From positions 248,001 through 312,000 of the forward strand of contig NZ_WAJT01000003.1 in NCBI RefSeq assembly GCF_009650605.1: a DNA stretch of 64,000 nt. Direction: 5' to 3'. Positions 52,621-61,405 of the stretch are shown one piece after another. The translations under genes and the position numbers were made by a program. The DNA comes from Labrenzia sp. CE80. Its GTDB lineage: Bacteria; Pseudomonadota; Alphaproteobacteria; Rhizobiales; Stappiaceae. Below the pieces are notes generated by a model, which did not search any database, was not told the origin of the DNA, and saw nothing but the letters and a program-made list of their open reading frames with translations. Numbering within the stretch: position 1 is the first letter of the stretch; each line of letters begins with the position of its first letter.

Positions 52621-52920
52621 GAATAACGTCCGACCAGAATATGTGTTTCTTCACGACCGGCCAAGCATATAACCAAGCCGTCCGCATCTGAAGCTAAGAG
52701 TTCGCTCCCAGCAAGGCTAACAGACTTTATGAGCTAAGGGTTCGTTCTAGGTTTACAACATTCGAAATTTTACAAAGTTCTCAATTCGCAGCGCCGACTC
52801 CCTGTTTTGAACAATTCTAATCTATTGTTTTTTCTGCGTTTTATACTTGACTTAGATATTCATAAAATGATTTCTGCCGCTAGGAGATTTCGGGCGCGAA
52901 AGACCTCAGGAGACACCGGC
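52621..52920. other. 300-bp promoter region of the imelysin operon
   Basis: Divergent between terB and the iron-type operon. The last 120 bp are AT-rich and hold TATACT at 52843-52848 and an overlapping TTGACTTAGATATTCATAA (from 52848), a weak dyad that could be a promoter or an Irr/RirA-type iron box. No exact consensus match can be claimed. A longer in-frame N-terminus for the next gene would begin at 52807 but has no ribosome site. Confidence 0.4.
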
Positions 52921-53418
52921 ATGACCCGATCGGCATCGCCAATCGACATTCAGGAACGAGCGGAATGGCTCGTGGTCGAGGGTGTGCGCCGGTACATGAC
53001 AGGGTTCTCGACCGGCGACATCAGCTGCTGGGAAATGGCCTGGGACCTTTATGTCGGCGAACTTGGCAAGAGCCGCGCCCGCCGACCAGTATCGGAGCTT
53101 TCCTGCTACACCCGCGCCCTCAACACCTATGGGGCACGCCATTTCTGCCTCTTCCCGTATGAATGCAAAAAGCTGTGTCAGGACGAGTGTCTCCTGGCCG
53201 CTCTTGTCGCAGCGGCGCAGGTCGACGATCCAGACGCAGTTGCGCGCATCAGTGCAGCACTTGTCGCCGAGGAAGGGCTTGAAGAAACGATCTTCGCCGC
53301 AACCGAATTTGCCGCATCCCTCAAGGACTGCGGTCTTCTTCTCAAGACGGTCGACCTGTCCAGCATGACCCTGGATGAGTGCCCCTTGAAAAAACTCAAC
53401 TCTCGATTTCACCACTGA
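52921..53418 (+). CDS. Cys-rich protein of unknown function heading the imelysin operon
   Basis: I do not recognise a named family. It has 165 residues from the ATG at 52921, which has AGGAG 8 nt upstream, and no signal peptide or membrane helix, so it is cytosolic. It has eight cysteines (36, 62, 76, 82, 86, 90, 137, 154). Four form a tight C-x5-C-x3-C-x3-C cluster within HFCLFPYECKKLCQDEC, suggestive of metal or Fe-S binding. The C-terminal half is helical and Ala-rich. It precedes imelysin by 44 bp in the same direction, so an iron-related role (sensor, chaperone or maturation factor) is a context-based guess. Confidence 0.7.
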   Translation: MTRSASPIDIQERAEWLVVEGVRRYMTGFSTGDISCWEMAWDLYVGELGKSRARRPVSELSCYTRALNTYGARHFCLFPYECKKLCQDECLLAALVAAAQVDDPDAVARISAALVAEEGLEETIFAATEFAASLKDCGLLLKTVDLSSMTLDECPLKKLNSRFHH

Positions 53419-53462
53419 CCGCAGCAGCAGCGCGGCCTCCCGACAAAATGAGGAAACTGACC

Positions 53463-54725
53463 ATGAAATCCATCAAGTACGGCCTTCTCGCCGCAACGGC
53501 TCTATTCGCAATGCCCGCCTTGGCCGCAACGCCAGCCGACGTCCTGGGTACATACGGCGATGTTGCTGAAGCAACTTTCACCGACTCCCTGGTGACCGCT
53601 AAGGAACTCAAGACCGCGATCGATGCTCTCATCGCAAACCCGAGCGATGAAACACTTGCGGCAGCCCGTACGGCCTGGATCGCAGCACGTAACCCTTATC
53701 AGCAGACTGAAGCTTACCGCTTCGGCAACGCCATTGTTGATGACTGGGAAGGCAAAGTGAATGCCTGGCCGCTGGACGAAGGCCTGATCGACTATGTTGA
53801 TGCTTCATATGGCGAAGAATCCGAAGAAAACGCATTCTACGCGGCCAATGTGATCGCAAACGCGAGCCTCAAGGTTGGTGGCGAAACCATCAATGCAACG
53901 GAAATCACGCCCGTGTTCCTGGCTGAGCAGCTGCAGGAAGCTGGTGAAGTCGAATCCAACGTCGCAACCGGTTACCACGCCATCGAGTTCCTGCTCTGGG
54001 GCCAGGACCTGAACGGAACCGAAGCTGGCGCCGGCAACCGCCCAGCCACCGACTTCGATCCGGCCAACTGCACAAACGGCAATTGCGACCGCCGTGTTGC
54101 CTATCTGAAGGCCGCGACCGAGCTTTTGATCACCGATCTTGAAGAAATGGTCGCTGCATGGTCCGACGGTGGCGCAGCACGTGAAGAACTCGGCGCCAAG
54201 GGTGAAGCTGGCGGCCTCGCCACCATCCTGACCGGCATGGGCTCCCTGTCCTACGGCGAACTCGCCGGCGAACGCATCAAGCTCGGCCTCATGCTGCATG
54301 ATCCGGAAGAAGAGCATGACTGCTTCTCCGACAACACCCACATGTCTCACTACAACGACGTTGTCGGCATCCGGAACGTCTACTTCGGCTCTTACAAGAG
54401 CGTTGCAGGAAACGACGTTGACGGTGCTTCCATTGCCGATCTCGTCGCCGAGAAGGACGCAGCCCTGGCCGAAGAAATGAAGGCTAAGCTCGACGCCACT
54501 CTGGCGGCATTTGAAGTCATGAAGGCACGTGCCGAAGGCGGCGAGGCCTATGACCAGATGATCGGCGAAGGCAACGATGAAGGTAACGCAGTCGTTCAGG
54601 CCGTGGTTGACGCACTTGTCGATCAGACCAAGTCCATCGAACGGGTCGTCGAAACTCTGAACCTCGAAGCAATCGCCTTTGAAGGTTCCGACAGCCTCGA
54701 CAACCCGAACGCTGTGTTCCAGTAA
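53463..54725 (+). CDS. Imelysin-family iron-regulated protein (IrpA-like)
   Basis: A 420-residue periplasmic or surface protein. The signal peptide KYGLLAATALFAMPALA is cleaved near residue 21. The imelysin motif GxHxxE is intact as GYHAIE (170-175), in the context EFLLWGQDLNGT. A duplicated helical bundle is expected. Imelysins (ICMP, IrpA, EfeO relatives) are induced by iron limitation and thought to bind iron or haem compounds; protease activity is doubtful. GAGG is 9 nt before the ATG at 53463. A strong hairpin follows the stop. Confidence 0.93.
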   Translation: MKSIKYGLLAATALFAMPALAATPADVLGTYGDVAEATFTDSLVTAKELKTAIDALIANPSDETLAAARTAWIAARNPYQQTEAYRFGNAIVDDWEGKVNAWPLDEGLIDYVDASYGEESEENAFYAANVIANASLKVGGETINATEITPVFLAEQLQEAGEVESNVATGYHAIEFLLWGQDLNGTEAGAGNRPATDFDPANCTNGNCDRRVAYLKAATELLITDLEEMVAAWSDGGAAREELGAKGEAGGLATILTGMGSLSYGELAGERIKLGLMLHDPEEEHDCFSDNTHMSHYNDVVGIRNVYFGSYKSVAGNDVDGASIADLVAEKDAALAEEMKAKLDATLAAFEVMKARAEGGEAYDQMIGEGNDEGNAVVQAVVDALVDQTKSIERVVETLNLEAIAFEGSDSLDNPNAVFQ

Positions 54726-54735
54726 GAACCGTGAT

Positions 54736-54778
54736 CATCGGCGGGCGAATGGACGCAGTGTCCATCCGCCCGCCGGTG
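54736..54778 (+). repeat. Very strong hairpin between imelysin and the DUF1111 gene
   Basis: Arms CGGCGGGCG and CGCCCGCCG (9 bp), one A-C mismatch, then ATGGAC/GTCCAT (6 bp), a 5-nt loop, and three more outer pairs. It begins 11 bp after the imelysin stop. There is no T-run, so read-through to the next gene is likely. It looks like an mRNA-stability or segment-expression element. Confidence 0.7.
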
Positions 54779-54854
54779 TCAGCCTTGATGCCGTGTTAGA
54801 ATTGGGGCACACGGCGTCAACGAAGAGACGCGAACATAATGGCTACGCACTGAC

Positions 54855-56372
54855 ATGACACCGACCAGATGGTGTTTGTCTGCGCTCGCGGCTTTGGCAA
54901 TTGCCCTGCCCGCCACCGCAGATGAAATCCTGCCCCACAGAGATGACCTGACACCGAAAGACCGCAAGCGCGTCGCACGGATTGTCGCCAACAGCGATGA
55001 TTTTTCCCAACCGGAACAGTTCGAACCCATGTCCGGGGGTGCTGCAACGTCGCGAAAACGGGTCAATCGGGATTCCTTTTCCCATGCTTCTGCGAACATC
55101 ACCTTCGAAGAAGAACAGACTTTCAAGGTCGGCAACGGCCTGTTCAAAAAGCTCTGGGTCTCCTCGCCTTCTTCCACTCAGGCTTCGGATGGACTTGGGC
55201 CGCTCTACAACGCCCGCTCCTGCCAGGGATGTCATCTGAAAGATGGAAGAGGCCGTCCGCCGCTCCCCGGACACGAAGCTGTCTCCCTTTTTCTACGCCT
55301 CTCAGTTCCGGCCCAGACACCGGGGCAGCAAGCGCTTCTTGACACCAAAAAGCTGCTGCGCATTCCCGAGCCGACTTACGGAGGCCAGTTTCAAATCTTT
55401 GCGGTGCCAGGCCTAGCCGGCGAGGGCCGCTTTGACATCATGCTCGAAGACATCAGGGTTCCCCTGAATGGTGGCGAAGTCGCCGTGTTGCAAAAGCCCA
55501 CCTACGTCGTGCGGGATCTCGGCTATGGCCCGATGCATCCCGAGACCCTGATTTCACCCCGTGTGGCTCCACCCATGATCGGCATGGGCCTCTTGGAAGC
55601 GATACACCCCGGCGATATCGAACAACTTGCTGACCCGGAAGACCTCGACGGCGACGGTATCTCCGGCAAGGTCAGCGTGGTCCGCGACCCTAAGACCGGA
55701 GGCCTGACACAGGGTCGCTTCGGCTGGAAAGCCTCAAACGCCAACGTCCGCGCACAAACTGCCGACGCCTTCTCCGGAGACATCGGCATCGGTTCGCCCG
55801 ACAAGCCTGCTCCCTGGGGAGACTGCACGCAAAACCAAAGTGCGTGCCGCGAGATGCGCCATGGTGAGCAGGAACGCCTTGGCTCAACCGAAGCGCCGGA
55901 TCCGGTCCTGGATCTGGTTACATTCTATTCTGAAAACCTCGCTGTCCCCGCCCGCCGCAACGCTGACGATCCTGTGGTTCTAAAGGGCAAGGAGGTTTTC
56001 CATCAATCCGGATGCACCAGCTGCCATCAACCCAAATTCGTGACCAGTCGAAAGGCCGCGAATAAAGCGCACCGCTTTCAGTTGATCTGGCCTTATTCCG
56101 ATTTGCTTCTGCATGACATGGGCGAAGGACTGGCCGATGGTCGGCCCGTTGGAGACGCTTCGGGACGCGAATGGCGCACGCCTCCGCTTTGGGGCATTGG
56201 CCTCACGGAAACAGTCAATGGCCACACCCGCTTTCTCCATGACGGCAGAGCACGCAGTCTGCTTGAAGCCGTTCTGTGGCATGGTGGCGAGGCAGAGACC
56301 GCTCGAAATGCCGTAGTCGCCCTTGAGCCTGATGATCGCGCCGCCCTGATCCGCTTCCTGGAGTCCCTTTGA
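54855..56372 (+). CDS. Di-heme oxidoreductase-like protein (DUF1111, thiol-oxidoreductase family)
   Basis: A 505-residue exported c-type cytochrome. It has a signal peptide (LSAALAALAIALPATA-like, cleavage near 22). Two heme-binding CxxCH sites are present, CQGCH (123-127) and CTSCH (about residues 387-391), with the second in a typical cytochrome-c domain preceded by KEVFHQSG. DUF1111 proteins regularly accompany imelysins in iron operons and resemble MauG-type di-heme enzymes; a ferrous/ferric conversion role is plausible. Its TGA overlaps the next ATG (TGATG). Confidence 0.9.
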   Translation: MTPTRWCLSALAALAIALPATADEILPHRDDLTPKDRKRVARIVANSDDFSQPEQFEPMSGGAATSRKRVNRDSFSHASANITFEEEQTFKVGNGLFKKLWVSSPSSTQASDGLGPLYNARSCQGCHLKDGRGRPPLPGHEAVSLFLRLSVPAQTPGQQALLDTKKLLRIPEPTYGGQFQIFAVPGLAGEGRFDIMLEDIRVPLNGGEVAVLQKPTYVVRDLGYGPMHPETLISPRVAPPMIGMGLLEAIHPGDIEQLADPEDLDGDGISGKVSVVRDPKTGGLTQGRFGWKASNANVRAQTADAFSGDIGIGSPDKPAPWGDCTQNQSACREMRHGEQERLGSTEAPDPVLDLVTFYSENLAVPARRNADDPVVLKGKEVFHQSGCTSCHQPKFVTSRKAANKAHRFQLIWPYSDLLLHDMGEGLADGRPVGDASGREWRTPPLWGIGLTETVNGHTRFLHDGRARSLLEAVLWHGGEAETARNAVVALEPDDRAALIRFLESL

Positions 56373-57460
56373 TGCGCAACTTTCTGATCGCCGCCGCCAT
56401 TCTGTCCACGGCCTGCTTTGAGACGGGCACGGCATTGGCCGCCGATGCCCACACAGCCAATGTCAGGCAAGTCATCGAGGGCTATATCCGCCCCGCGACC
56501 AGCACGTTTGCAAGACAGGCAAGCACCTTGCCACCGACGATCGAAGCTCTTTGCACAACGGCAACCGCGCAGACCAAGGCGGATTTTGTCAATGGATATC
56601 GCGAGGTCGTGACAGCGTTCGGGGGCATCAGCTTTCTGCGCTTTGGTCCGACGATTGAAGACCATCGCCTCGACAGCCTGGCGTTCATGCCTGACGCGAG
56701 AGGTATCGCCCAGCGGCAGATTCGCAGGACCTTCGCCAAGAAGGATCCGTCGATCACCGACCCAAGCCAGCTTTCCGACAAGAGTGTCGCATTGCAAGGC
56801 CTTACAGCGCTGCAGCTCATTGCCTTCAGCAAGGGCGGTGAGGTCGTGCTCGGTGATGCCGGCGAAAACCGCGACTACATCTGCGGCTATGCCTCCGCGA
56901 TCGCCCAAAATGTCGCCCGCATCGCAGCAGAAATTGCGACCGACTGGCAGGACGAGAACGGCTACAGCGCCCGATTGCTCAATCCCGGTCCGGACAACGG
57001 CCAGATCCGAACGTCGAAGGAAGCCATAGAGACCATCTTCAACGCGCTTGTGACCGGCCTGATCATCGTCAAGGATCAAGAGCTCCTGCCAACACTTGGC
57101 ACTGAAATCAAGAAAGCCAAGGCGCATCGCCTACCCTTTTCACGCTCAGGCGATGGCAGGGCCTATCTGATTGCGGAATTGCAAGGTATCGAGGCGGCCC
57201 TGCGCGCTGCGCATTTTGAACCGGATCTGGACGAGGAATTCAGCTGGATCCCGGGCTCGATCCACTTTGAATTCGCAAATGGAATCGCCAACCTTGAGGC
57301 GATCGATGCGCCAATCCGTCAATCGTTGAAGGACGGAAACACTTACCAAAAACTAAGTCTGCTGGTCATCACCATCAACAGCCTGCGCGACACCATCGCC
57401 CTCGAGCTGGCAGGTGCACTTGGCCTTTCAGGAGGCTTCAATGCTCTGGACGGCGACTAA
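56372..57460 (+). CDS. Second imelysin-family protein
   Basis: A 362-residue exported imelysin-like protein. The signal peptide ends at ALA-23. The region aligned with the GxHxxE site reads QGLTALQLIAF, so both the His and the Glu of the motif appear replaced (T and Q). The first imelysin in this operon keeps them. This paralog class commonly follows DUF1111 and may have a binding or structural rather than metal-ligating role. The start overlaps the DUF1111 stop, and its own 3' end overlaps the DUF1513 start by 20 nt. Confidence 0.88.
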   Translation: MRNFLIAAAILSTACFETGTALAADAHTANVRQVIEGYIRPATSTFARQASTLPPTIEALCTTATAQTKADFVNGYREVVTAFGGISFLRFGPTIEDHRLDSLAFMPDARGIAQRQIRRTFAKKDPSITDPSQLSDKSVALQGLTALQLIAFSKGGEVVLGDAGENRDYICGYASAIAQNVARIAAEIATDWQDENGYSARLLNPGPDNGQIRTSKEAIETIFNALVTGLIIVKDQELLPTLGTEIKKAKAHRLPFSRSGDGRAYLIAELQGIEAALRAAHFEPDLDEEFSWIPGSIHFEFANGIANLEAIDAPIRQSLKDGNTYQKLSLLVITINSLRDTIALELAGALGLSGGFNALDGD

Positions 57461-58598
57461 CCGCACACCCTTTTCCCGCCGTGCTTTTCTGGCAGGACTT
57501 GGTGGCCTCGCGGCGCTGGCTGGCACCAGTCTCAGCCAGAGCGCCCTCGCGGAAGGGCTCCTGGACCGCACACAACTGGATGTTCCACTCTTCGTCAGCC
57601 CACGCCGTGAAGCGGATGGCTCCTTCGCCCTTTCGATCGTGGATGATGCCGGCCAAGATCTTGCCCGCGTGCCCTTGCCGGGCCGCGGTCATGGCATGGC
57701 GATTTCGCCGGACAAGAGCCGACTGATGGCCTTTGCACGCCGCCCCGGCACTTTCGCGCTGCTGATTGATCCCTATCAGCGGAAAGAACCGCAGGTTCTG
57801 AGTTCAATCCCCGGTCGGCACTTCTATGGACACGGCTGCTTTTCCGCGGACGGCCGCCTCGTCTACGCCGTCGAGAATGATTATGAGGCAGTGCGCGGCG
57901 TCATAGGGGTCTATGACGTCAGCGGCAGCGAAATCCAGCGCATTGGAGAGCTCGAAACCGGCGGCATTGGGCCGCATGATCTGCTTCTGACCGACGACGG
58001 CAAGAGCCTGGTCGTCGCCAACGGTGGCATACAAACCCACCCCGGCAAACCTCGCGAGAAACTGAACATCGACACCATGACGCCGTCAGTCGTCTATCTC
58101 GACCTGAATAATGGCGACCTTCTTGCAAGTCATGCCCTTGAGAAGGACCTGCACCAGCTCTCTCTTCGGCATATGGCAATGGACAGCATGGGTCAGGTCT
58201 GGGTCGGTGGGCAATTCGAGGGTGATCTCTCGCTCACGCCTCCGCTGGTCGCCAGAATGACCCGTGACGAATCGCCCCGACTAACCGAAATCCCTGACCC
58301 AATCGCCTCCGGCCTCGAGAGCTATATCGGCTCAGTCGTTGCAAATGCGAGCGGAGACATTGTTGCCACCTCGGCCCCACGCGGCGGCAAGGTCATGTTC
58401 TGGTCGGCTGCAACCGGAGAGCTCCTCGGCACTCAGGATGTCATCGATGGCTGCGGCCTTGCTCCGATCGACGAAAGCGCTTTCCTGATTTCTGACGGCA
58501 GGGGCGGACTAAGCTACCTTGAGGAGCCAAGCTCCTACCCGGAGGTGCTCGCCCGTCCTGCAGGTGTTGCGTGGGACAACCACATGTTCGCGCTCTAG
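57441..58598 (+). CDS. DUF1513 protein, Tat-exported beta-propeller-like
   Basis: A 385-residue protein with a twin-arginine signal (S12RRAFL17, hydrophobic core, ALA-37), which implies export in folded form, possibly with a cofactor. The rest has repeated blade-like segments (GHGMAISPDKSRLMAFARRPG, GHGCFSADGRLVYAVEND, GPHDLLLTDDGKSLVVANGG, RHMAMDSMGQVWVGGQFEG), consistent with a beta-propeller. DUF1513 is typically the last gene of imelysin-DUF1111 operons. AGGAGG is 5 nt before the ATG. A hairpin follows at 58617. Confidence 0.9.
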   Translation: MLWTATNRTPFSRRAFLAGLGGLAALAGTSLSQSALAEGLLDRTQLDVPLFVSPRREADGSFALSIVDDAGQDLARVPLPGRGHGMAISPDKSRLMAFARRPGTFALLIDPYQRKEPQVLSSIPGRHFYGHGCFSADGRLVYAVENDYEAVRGVIGVYDVSGSEIQRIGELETGGIGPHDLLLTDDGKSLVVANGGIQTHPGKPREKLNIDTMTPSVVYLDLNNGDLLASHALEKDLHQLSLRHMAMDSMGQVWVGGQFEGDLSLTPPLVARMTRDESPRLTEIPDPIASGLESYIGSVVANASGDIVATSAPRGGKVMFWSAATGELLGTQDVIDGCGLAPIDESAFLISDGRGGLSYLEEPSSYPEVLARPAGVAWDNHMFAL

Positions 58599-58616
58599 TC
58601 AGCCGAACAAAAGAAA

Positions 58617-58642
58617 AGCCCCAACGGCAATCCGCTGGGGCT
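58617..58642. terminator. Shared terminator hairpin between DUF1513 and DUF1737 genes
   Basis: AGCCCCA and TGGGGCT arms with an inner CGG/CCG pairing. On the minus strand it is followed by TTTTCTTTT, so it ends DUF1737 transcripts well; on the plus strand only CTTTC follows. Confidence 0.75.
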
Positions 58643-58667
58643 CTTTCAGTTCAGAATTGACGAAAGA

Positions 58668-58871
58668 TCAGTAGTCGCCAAGTTTCATGTCAGGCGTATA
58701 ATCGCCTGGGACATCCTTTGTCACGGCCTGTCCACACATAGTGCGGCCACGCTCAGCGTCGAAGGTGAGAGATGGCGAACCCGAAAGTTCCCATCCCTTG
58801 TTCAGCGCCTGGGTCACACGATGACAGAATTCGCTGTCGTCCGGACCGGTGATAAAACGATAGAGTTTCAT
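58668..58871 (-). CDS. DUF1737 domain-containing small protein
   Basis: A 67-residue cytosolic protein. LYRFITGPDDSEFCHRVTQALNKGWELSGSPSLTFD is the DUF1737 signature. Function is unknown; the fold is probably a single alpha/beta unit. It lies 8 bp after the CitE-like gene in the same direction and is likely co-transcribed with it. The start at ATG 58871 fits the family; a TTG 12 nt earlier overlaps citE. Confidence 0.82.
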   Translation of the reverse strand: MKLYRFITGPDDSEFCHRVTQALNKGWELSGSPSLTFDAERGRTMCGQAVTKDVPGDYTPDMKLGDY

Positions 58872-58879
58872 GATCTCAC

Positions 58880-59770
58880 TCAAGCTTTTGAATGAGCAGC
58901 AATCGCATCGGCAATAGCGATGGATCGCAGCCCCATATCCGCATGTAAGCGTTCCACCATCTTCCCGTCCACCTGGATTGCACCCTTGTTGGCATTTTCA
59001 GGCAGCTCAAACAGATCGTTGATCTTCCGGGCCCAGGCGATTTCTTCCTCCGACGGACTGAAAGCCGCATGACAGGCTTCGATCTGCTTCGGGTGTATCA
59101 ACGTCTTGCCGTCCATACCCATCTCGACGCCCTGCGCGCACTCCGCGTCAAATCCTTCCAGATCATTGAAGGCGTTGTAGACACCGTCGAGAATATCGAT
59201 CCCAACCGTGCGCGCCGCAGCAACACATGTCATCAACCAGGGCATCATGACCGCACGCCCGGGATTCAGTTGGGCACGCGTTTCCTTTGCCAAGTCATTG
59301 GTGCCCATGACGAAACACGACAGACGCACTTCCGGGTCACGGCCGCAGGCACCGATCGCAGCAGCATTCAACATCGCAAGCGGCGTCTCCATCATTGCCC
59401 ATAGCTTGATGCCTGCGGACGCCTGACCAAGTGCCAATCTGTGTGCGACCTGCTGCAAATCAGCAGGCGTGTTCACCTTGGGAACGAGGATAGCATCAGG
59501 GCCTGCCTTTATCGCTGCGGCCAGGTCCTCGTCAGCCCAAGGCGTGTCGAGGGCATTGATCCGGATCACGACCTCACGTTCGCCATAGCCACCGCCGGAA
59601 ACGGCTGAGACAATCTGATCGCGTGCCGTAGCCTTCGAATCCGGCGCAACCGCGTCCTCAAGATCCAGAATAAGACAATCAACGTCGAGTGTTTTCGCCT
59701 TTTCCAAGGCCCGTGCGTTTGATCCCGGCATATAGAGAGCGGATCGGCGCGGCTTGTAGGAATGGGTCAT
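58880..59770 (-). CDS. HpcH/HpaI (CitE-like) CoA-ester lyase
   Basis: A 296-residue TIM-barrel enzyme of the CitE/malyl-CoA lyase superfamily. RRSALYMPGSNARALEKA, LDLEDAVAPDSK (metal and CoA region), VIRINALDTPW, METPLAMLN and DGKTLIHPKQIEACH are all present. Members cleave or hydrolyse malyl-CoA, methylmalyl-CoA or citramalyl-CoA; which substrate applies is not readable. The ATG at 59770 has GGGAG 7 nt upstream; a longer reading to 59878 is unsupported. Confidence 0.9.
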   Translation of the reverse strand: MTHSYKPRRSALYMPGSNARALEKAKTLDVDCLILDLEDAVAPDSKATARDQIVSAVSGGGYGEREVVIRINALDTPWADEDLAAAIKAGPDAILVPKVNTPADLQQVAHRLALGQASAGIKLWAMMETPLAMLNAAAIGACGRDPEVRLSCFVMGTNDLAKETRAQLNPGRAVMMPWLMTCVAAARTVGIDILDGVYNAFNDLEGFDAECAQGVEMGMDGKTLIHPKQIEACHAAFSPSEEEIAWARKINDLFELPENANKGAIQVDGKMVERLHADMGLRSIAIADAIAAHSKA

Positions 59771-59874
59771 GAGAAAACTCCCGGACATGTCGTCTATTGC
59801 TTTGCAGCACGCTACAGGCAGCACCCGGCCTTTTCCACTCGCCTTTTGGATCACTCCAAGTTCAAAACTGCAGC

Positions 59875-60759
59875 TCAAGGCGAGCGGCGGAAAATCATGT
59901 CTTTGGCTGCAATCAACGCGCCAACGGTGATGGCAATACAGGCTAGGGAAACGGAAAGCGTAAACGACCCAAAGCCGAATGCGATCAGCAACAGGGTCGA
60001 GAGCAAGGGCGCAGAATAGGCAGCAGCTCCCAATACCTGAATATCACCTCGTTTGACGCCGATATCCCAGGTAAAAAAGGCCAGACCAACCGGAAACAAG
60101 CCGAGAGCTGCCACAGACATCCATTCCGTCGCTTGTGAAGGCCAAACGGTTTCTTCCAGGAAGACATGGCACACGGCGGACAAGAGAGCAGTCATCAGGC
60201 AAAACCCTGCGACAGCTTCTGTCGGCACCTCACCCAGGCGCCGGGAAAGAACCGAATAGGTGGACCAGAACAAGCAAGACGTTACCGCAGCCCCATAACC
60301 AAGAGCCGATCCTCCTGCAAATGACAAACCCTCACCGCCCGTGATTAGCAGCGCAGCTCCAAACAACCCTAACAAGGTACCAATAACGTGATGAAACCTA
60401 AGGCTTTCTCCCGGTAGAAGAGCCGAGAATACCACAATCAACAAGGGCCACATGTAATTGATCAGATTGGCGTCAACAGGTGGCGCGTTGCGGATCGCAG
60501 TGAAATAGAAAAAATGGAAGCCGAACAGCCCGATCGTGCCAAATGCCCAGACTTTGAGTGGCTGCTTCATCAGCGACAGCTTGCCTCGAATGGCAAGCCA
60601 AATGATAGCTAGACAACCGGAAAGACCAAAGCAGAGCGCATTGAGTAGAAATGGCGGGACAGATCCTGAGCCAGCTCCAAACAATCCAAGCGTCGCCCAC
60701 ATAAGCACGGCGCTCAATCCGATGATCGTTGCCCGCATACGGGCAGCTTCTGCAGTCAT
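59875..60759 (-). CDS. DMT-superfamily (EamA) transporter
   Basis: A 294-residue inner-membrane protein with ten hydrophobic helices in two EamA repeats; NYMWPLLIVVFSALLPGE is the conserved end of repeat one. The pattern is close to YddG-like aromatic amino-acid exporters, but specificity is open. The start at 60759 is weakly supported, and an ATG at 60738 is possible. It is divergent from a GNAT gene. Confidence 0.87.
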   Translation of the reverse strand: MTAEAARMRATIIGLSAVLMWATLGLFGAGSGSVPPFLLNALCFGLSGCLAIIWLAIRGKLSLMKQPLKVWAFGTIGLFGFHFFYFTAIRNAPPVDANLINYMWPLLIVVFSALLPGESLRFHHVIGTLLGLFGAALLITGGEGLSFAGGSALGYGAAVTSCLFWSTYSVLSRRLGEVPTEAVAGFCLMTALLSAVCHVFLEETVWPSQATEWMSVAALGLFPVGLAFFTWDIGVKRGDIQVLGAAAYSAPLLSTLLLIAFGFGSFTLSVSLACIAITVGALIAAKDMIFRRSP

Positions 60760-60934
60760 GATGGATCTTTCAGAAAAGGATCTTTGGCGGGTAAGGGATC
60801 CGTACCCGAAATGAGGTCAACATCATATATACGACAATCGTCACAACGCCTACCGACCGGTTCTGCTTGATTATATGACGCGTTTCAGGACATCTTGCAG
60901 GCATCAAATTGGACCGCAAAGATCCGGAGACACC

Positions 60935-61396
60935 ATGAGCAAAACGGAAATCAAGGCCCTCAGCTCGGCAGACGCTCACAAGCTTGCTCCACTGATTGCC
61001 GAGAATGCACAGGCCTTGAAGCGCGGTGCCCCTCGGCGCCCGGACGAATTTTACGCAGAACGGATTCTTGCCGACAAAACCGCGGAAGTAATTGGTGCCT
61101 ATGAGGGTGATCAACTGATTGGATTCTCGGTGTTTTTCGATCTTCCAGAACTGATCACCGGGCTGCGGATCGGCCAGTTGGACGATATCTACGTTCTACC
61201 GAGCTTCCGCAATCAGGGCGTCGGCCGAAAGATGATCGAGTCCCTGGAAGCCGAAGGCAAGAAGCGAGGCTGGTTGCACCTGCGCTGGCTTGTGCGCGAC
61301 AAGGAAGCACCGGCCGTTGCACTTTACGAAAAGATCGCGGAGCCGGACCGTGTGCGCAGCTACATCATCCCGATCGACCGGGTTGCTGGAAGCTGA
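60935..61396 (+). CDS. GNAT-family N-acetyltransferase
   Basis: A 153-residue single-domain acetyltransferase. The acetyl-CoA pyrophosphate loop is RNQGVGRKMIESL, preceded by the beta4 strand LDDIYVLPSF; APAVALYEKI is the motif B helix. The substrate is unknown. GGAG precedes the ATG at 60935 by 5-6 nt; an earlier in-frame start at 60875 adds a non-conserved stretch. Confidence 0.85.
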   Translation: MSKTEIKALSSADAHKLAPLIAENAQALKRGAPRRPDEFYAERILADKTAEVIGAYEGDQLIGFSVFFDLPELITGLRIGQLDDIYVLPSFRNQGVGRKMIESLEAEGKKRGWLHLRWLVRDKEAPAVALYEKIAEPDRVRSYIIPIDRVAGS

Positions 61397-61405
61397 CGTA
61401 GCGTT

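Noticed and set aside
52807..52920. N-terminal extension of the Cys-rich protein starting at 52807
   Set aside because: The extension is AT-rich, hydrophobic and without a ribosome site, and overlaps the likely promoter; AGGAG before 52921 fits better.
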